Shown here in pieces: positions 60,345 to 64,000 of a DNA stretch of 64,000 nucleotides. This stretch comes from Petrosia ficiformis. Its lineage: Eukaryota; Porifera; Demospongiae; Haplosclerida; Petrosiidae. Numbering within the stretch: the first letter of the stretch is position 1; every line of letters begins with the position of its first letter. The translations under genes and the position numbers were made by a program. The stretch lies in the NCBI GenBank assembly GCA_947044365.1, contig OX345636.1, positions 34,663,212-34,727,211 of the forward strand, read 5' to 3'. The notes under the pieces are model-generated. The model had not been told where the DNA came from. It did not search any database and saw nothing but the letters and a program-made list of their open reading frames with translations.

Positions 60345-60677
60345 AATACCAAAATCATTTATGGACAAAATGCTCGAAATGAGGTTCTGATACCAAGAAT
60401 AAAACTAGCTCCAAATGATAGTAATTTGCCATTCTGCTTGCATAGGGTACAATTTCCACTAAGGCTTGCATACTCTGTGACAATTAACAAAGCACAAGGA
60501 CAAACGTTTGATAAGGTAGGAATATACTTACTTAAACCTGTATTTTCTCATGGTCAACTTTACGTGGCGTTTTCAAGACCAAGAGCTTTGAGAGATGTCA
60601 GAGTAAAGGTTGAAGATACTGATCAACAGGGTAAAATGCAAGCTAAGATTGCAACCAAAAACATCGTGCTAAGTTAA
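60345..60677 (+). pseudogene. Helitron PIF1-like helicase, C-terminal fragment
   Basis: Open frame ending in TAA at 60677. It shows LIPRIKLAPND, LPFCLHRVQFPLRLAYSV, TINKAQGQTFDKVGIYL and FSHGQLYVAFSRPRALRDV. These are motifs V and VI and the C-terminal end of the helicase in Helitron RepHel proteins. The Rep domain and helicase motifs I-IV are missing: the frame emerges directly from satellite DNA. No clear Helitron 3' terminus (hairpin plus CTRR) was found within about 600 bp downstream. Confidence 0.88.
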
Positions 60678-61550
60678 GGAAAATGGATCAACGGGAGGAT
60701 GAAAGAGAGTGATGAATACGTAACTGTCAATATTATAATTAATTTTAATATCAAATATTTTAATTACTTATTACTTGTATAATTACTACTCTACACTACT
60801 ACTTGTGTAATTACTACTCTACATCATTTTTATTATTCATCATTACTCTTTCATCAATTTATAATAATTTTATCACTTATTATTTCATGATCATGACTAT
60901 AACACATTATATGATTTTGCGAGGACCTAGAGAAATGACGCTAGTATATAATAAATTATATAATTATATAATTATATTATATATGCTCGCCTTTACCAAT
61001 TCCACTGTCTTTCCATGCAACTATAGACGCTATAACATTGACTTGAACGATGCAAAGTATATCACTATACTGATAAGTATAATGATAGGCTTTCTATCAG
61101 TCTAGTTATCGGCCTGAGTATGTTGTATATAGAGACCCGGATTGTGAAGCCTTACCATACTGAAACAGACACAGTTCACCATCTTCACAAATTTGTTAAC
61201 TCAGTTTTGTATATGTCTAATTGCAATCATTAACAGCTCAGTCACACCAGCTTAATAGCTTCAGTCCTCTGTTTTTGTTTGTCGTCCACTGTCTAACCAG
61301 TATCATAACATCACTGTATTATTAAATACAAAAGTATGTTAAATTATAATAATAGTTATTCAACTGTCTTTCTAAAATTGACTTGAACCATGCAAAGTAC
61401 ATCTGTCTCTGTATACTAAGTACTGAAGTACTATATACCTCTCACTTTAAATATCAGTTGTGTGTAGTCTTGAAAACGATATCCCATCGCTTAGCAAAGC
61501 AGCTTCGAGCTCATTTGTTTGAACAGTTGATTTACTACCTTTCCTCCCAC
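60678..61550. other. Stretch without a recognisable gene
   Basis: AT-rich sequence after the Helitron fragment. Short ORFs are not domain-bearing. From about 61550 on it resembles the 5' part of the dispersed repeat at 34490-34800 (ACAGGTCTGTTTCTG). Confidence 0.5.
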
Positions 61551-61551
61551 A

Positions 61552-61800
61552 CAGGTCTGTTTCTGTGACTTGCTGCAGCTTTTGTGCTCATCACTTGGAA
61601 TTCGTGTACTCATTTGTCCTCCATTACTACAACCAGGGTTGGCTAGCCACCCAAAAAAAGAAATTTTTTTTGGTTGTGGCTAGTTTAGCCCTGGTTGTAG
61701 GCATGCAGGACAATGAGTATATCGATGCCCAGGTTGGGGACGCCGTAGGTCTCTTCAAGTTGCTAGATCCAGTCCCATGTGGGGCAGTTCCAGTCTACCT
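61552..61800 (+). repeat. Diverged relative of the dispersed repeat 5' part
   Basis: Shares with 34490-34760 the ACAGGTCTGTTTCTG start, the hairpin (61630-61706), TGCCCAGGTTGGGGACGCC and TGTGGGGCAGTTCCAGT. It shows that the composite inverted repeat and the dispersed repeat A/B/C use common building blocks. Confidence 0.75.
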
Positions 61801-62573
61801 TCATTTAGTGCTCCAGTTCCAGCCTACCTCATCCAGTACTCCAGTTCCAGTCTACCTCGTCCAGTACTCAGTTCCAGTCTACCTCATCCAGTGCTTCGGT
61901 TCTAGTCTACCTCATCCAATGGTCAAATTCCAGTCTACTCATCCAGTACTCAGTTCCATTCTACCTCATCCAGTGCTTCAGTTGCATCCTACCTCATAGA
62001 GTGCTCCAGTTCCATCCTGCTCCAATTCCAGTCAACCTCATTCAGTGCTCCAGTTCCAGTCTACTTCATCCAGTGCTCAAATTCCAGTCTACCTCATCCA
62101 GTGTTTCACTTCTAGTCTACCTCATCGGCTCATCCAGTGGTTCAGTTCTAGTCTACCTCATCCAATTGTCAAATTCCAGCCTACCTTATCCAGACTTTCT
62201 TGTGTGTAAAGTTTAATTTCTCTATAACATTTTTATTGTATATGACCAATAAATATTTTATTCTACACTATTTTTATTTATTATTCTATACTATCTCCTT
62301 TTCTTTGTATTATACACACTTCACTATTCTGTGTTTTCTTATTTTTATACATATTAATTTTATAGTCATTACAAGCTGAAAAATAGCTAAAACAGTTTTC
62401 TGATACAATTCTGAGAGATAAAATGCATGTTTGGAACCACACTTTATTGCAAATTGTTAAAAGAAATTGGTACGTCATTATTAGTGCTTTATTGAAGGAA
62501 GTCAAGTTGCTAAAAGAAATAGGTATGTCTTTATTAGTGCTGATTAGTCAGACTAGTGTTTGGTAAACATTTT
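61790..62573. repeat. Right arm of composite inverted repeat
   Basis: Inverted copy of 56488-57292: CCAGTTCCAGTCTACCTCAT minisatellite (61790-62190), TCTTGTGTGTAAAGTTTA, the AT-rich block with TTGTATTATACACACTTCAC, and GACTAGTGTTTGGTAAAC at the outer end. The 55-bp tandem has fewer units here than in the left arm. Confidence 0.9.
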
Positions 62574-62922
62574 CATACAACACGTAAAGAAATGCAAGGC
62601 TTCGGGTCATTATGCGAACCAGCCTTTAGGCTATCATAATTAGAAATAATTTTTAAGAATTGATAATTCCCTAAAACACAAAGACACAGAATACCAAATA
62701 CAGTATGTGTCAATAAAAAGTCACTATACAGTACAGTAATTACTGAGTAGTTTCATTTCCACACTACAGTAAATTCAACAGTAGTTTTGACAGTAATTGT
62801 GTACATGTCAATCAAACACCGCAGTAATGAGACAGTAATTACTATACTACACTGACAGTAGAACTAAGGTAATTACTGTTACTGTAGGGTTAGATGTTAT
62901 TGACATATACTTTACTAAGGAC

Positions 62923-63350
62923 TAGTGATGGGCGATACTATTGAAATAATATCGATACTACCAATACTAGCTTAGTATCGAGTAGTATTGGTATCGAATG
63001 ATTGCATTAACAATAATCGATACCAAACCACGCCCTTAAATTAATTAAGTGCGGTTAATAATCTTTAATAAAATTTAATTATAATTAATGTTGTGTATGC
63101 AGCTGCACAGTGCATACACTCCCATACACGAGGTTATAATGATACAGTTATAAAAGCTACTGATACTGTACATAGAAGTAGAAACAGTTATTTTACAGTA
63201 GCACATCACCTACTGCCCATTCTAGATAAACATGTTACTGAACATGCGCAGTTTTCCAGTACTCATTCCAGTACTCGATACTATTGATACTCAATCCCAA
63301 ACTACTTGGTATCGTATCGAAATAGAAATTTCTGGTATTGCCCATCACTA
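62923..63350. mobile_element. hAT-like MITE, 428 bp, 8-bp target duplication
   Basis: Ends TAGTGATGGGCGATAC and, inverted, TAGTGATGGGCAATAC, flanked by CTAAGGAC at 62915-62922 and 63351-63358 (perfect 8 bp). Subterminal TATCGATAC / AGTATCGAG repeats on both sides. No transposase remnant recognised. Confidence 0.9.
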
Positions 63351-63358
63351 CTAAGGAC

Positions 63359-64000
63359 AATTCTTCTCTGACTACTAGGAAATCGTGAGGGGGGGGGGTA
63401 CTCACAGCTGCTGAGAGGTTGAAAGGGGCCCAGGGCATGCGAAGCATGCCAAAAATTTTAGCTAATTAATTATTCATAGTGGGTGTGGTTAATTAATTAA
63501 TTGCTCATTCAGCATTACTTGTGTCAGGTATAAAACTATTATTATTGTTTTGACGTTGAATTATAGATTTATAATCATGTTTCCTATAATTGAGTAAGCT
63601 CATCTATATAATAATGGTCAAAACGTTTGGGGCCCCGGGGCAGTTGCTCCTGTTGCCACCCCCTCTCAGAGGCCCTGGCTGCTGGAAGCCTCAGTAGCTA
63701 GAACTGTTTTTGTAACATTTCTATAATGATGTGGCTGGTGCACAGATCACCGTAGCAACTATTGTTGATGTACTTGGAATAGCAATTGTAACACTTTTAA
63801 TTTCATGTTGTAGACTAGTACCATTTGGGAAGCCTAGGGCCGGGATGTGCATGACTGTCTTATGTAATATTGAAATGTTGTGTGTATAATTACTAATAAT
63901 CTGTGCTTTGTTCACTTATGTGTATTTTTCTTATGGAACAAAAATGTTAATTATTTTCTTGTTATGAAGTGGAATACTGAAATTTGCAATCAGTTTTTAG
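63359..64000. other. Right-end stretch, no gene recognised
   Basis: Contains a G8 run at 63390-63397, a GC-richer patch (63420-63460, with GGCATGCGAAGCATGCC palindrome) and TTAATTAATTAATT. I see no exon or domain up to the window edge. Confidence 0.5.

Noticed and set aside
57201..60382. Long open frames of 110-306 codons on both strands with NYAIT/QYHSAIT-type repeats
   Set aside because: They are translations of the satellite modules, open in more than one frame on each array; no start context, splice structure or domain.
60678..61130. Candidate Helitron 3' end (ACGCTAGTATA near 60937)
   Set aside because: CTAG followed by T is present but no stable hairpin precedes it at the expected distance.

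Overview
This is a eukaryotic, strongly AT-rich window dense in repeats. Genes have many short exons with small GT-AG introns. It is most likely from a sponge (Demospongiae, Amphimedon-like). I base that on gene content (animal NDST, NCAPH, RPL8 and USP9X homologues, an ankyrin-ZU5 gene, single-pass receptors) and intron size. The species is inference; no database was searched.

Layout. 1-3670: a copy of a complex dispersed repeat with minisatellites. 3757-11290 (+): a multi-exon gene with a PHD finger, a DDE transposase-like core, a USP-like (C19) protease domain and a Ulp1-like (C48) protease domain, carrying three coding lesions. 12558-13632 (-): an RPL8 pseudogene fragment. 13802-28531 (+): an ankyrin / coiled-coil / ZU5 gene whose large introns hold a LINE tail, a foldback element, and piggyBac-like and hAT-like MITEs. 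30668-32135 (+): the 3' end of a USP9X-like gene with a small hAT element next to it. 32520-35150: more copies of the dispersed repeat. 36108-41363 (-): a complete 8-exon receptor gene (signal peptide, FN3-like domain, stalk, TM, tyrosine-bearing tail). 42580-44675 (-): its truncated, frameshifted tandem paralogue. 44690-50565: another dispersed-repeat copy, split by a 3.9 kb Mutator-like element (9-bp target duplication), which itself holds a Harbinger-like MITE. 50566-56107: gene fragments packed head to tail (RPL8 3' end, one ankyrin exon, NDST 5' half, NCAPH 3' end). 56488-62573: a large composite inverted repeat with inverted satellite arrays and a Helitron helicase tail. 62923-63350: an hAT-like MITE.

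The only clearly intact genes are the ankyrin-ZU5 gene (from its fifth repeat on) and receptor gene A: every splice phase fits in both. Most other coding material is mobile-element protein or gene fragments. At least four separate insertions can be dated relative to their hosts from target-site duplications or interrupted homology. The region looks like a transposon sink that also collects host gene pieces.

The strongest candidate for something undescribed is the PHD-DDE-USP-Ulp1 gene. Next are the gene-fragment mosaic beside the MULE and the composite inverted repeat, then the tandem receptor pair.
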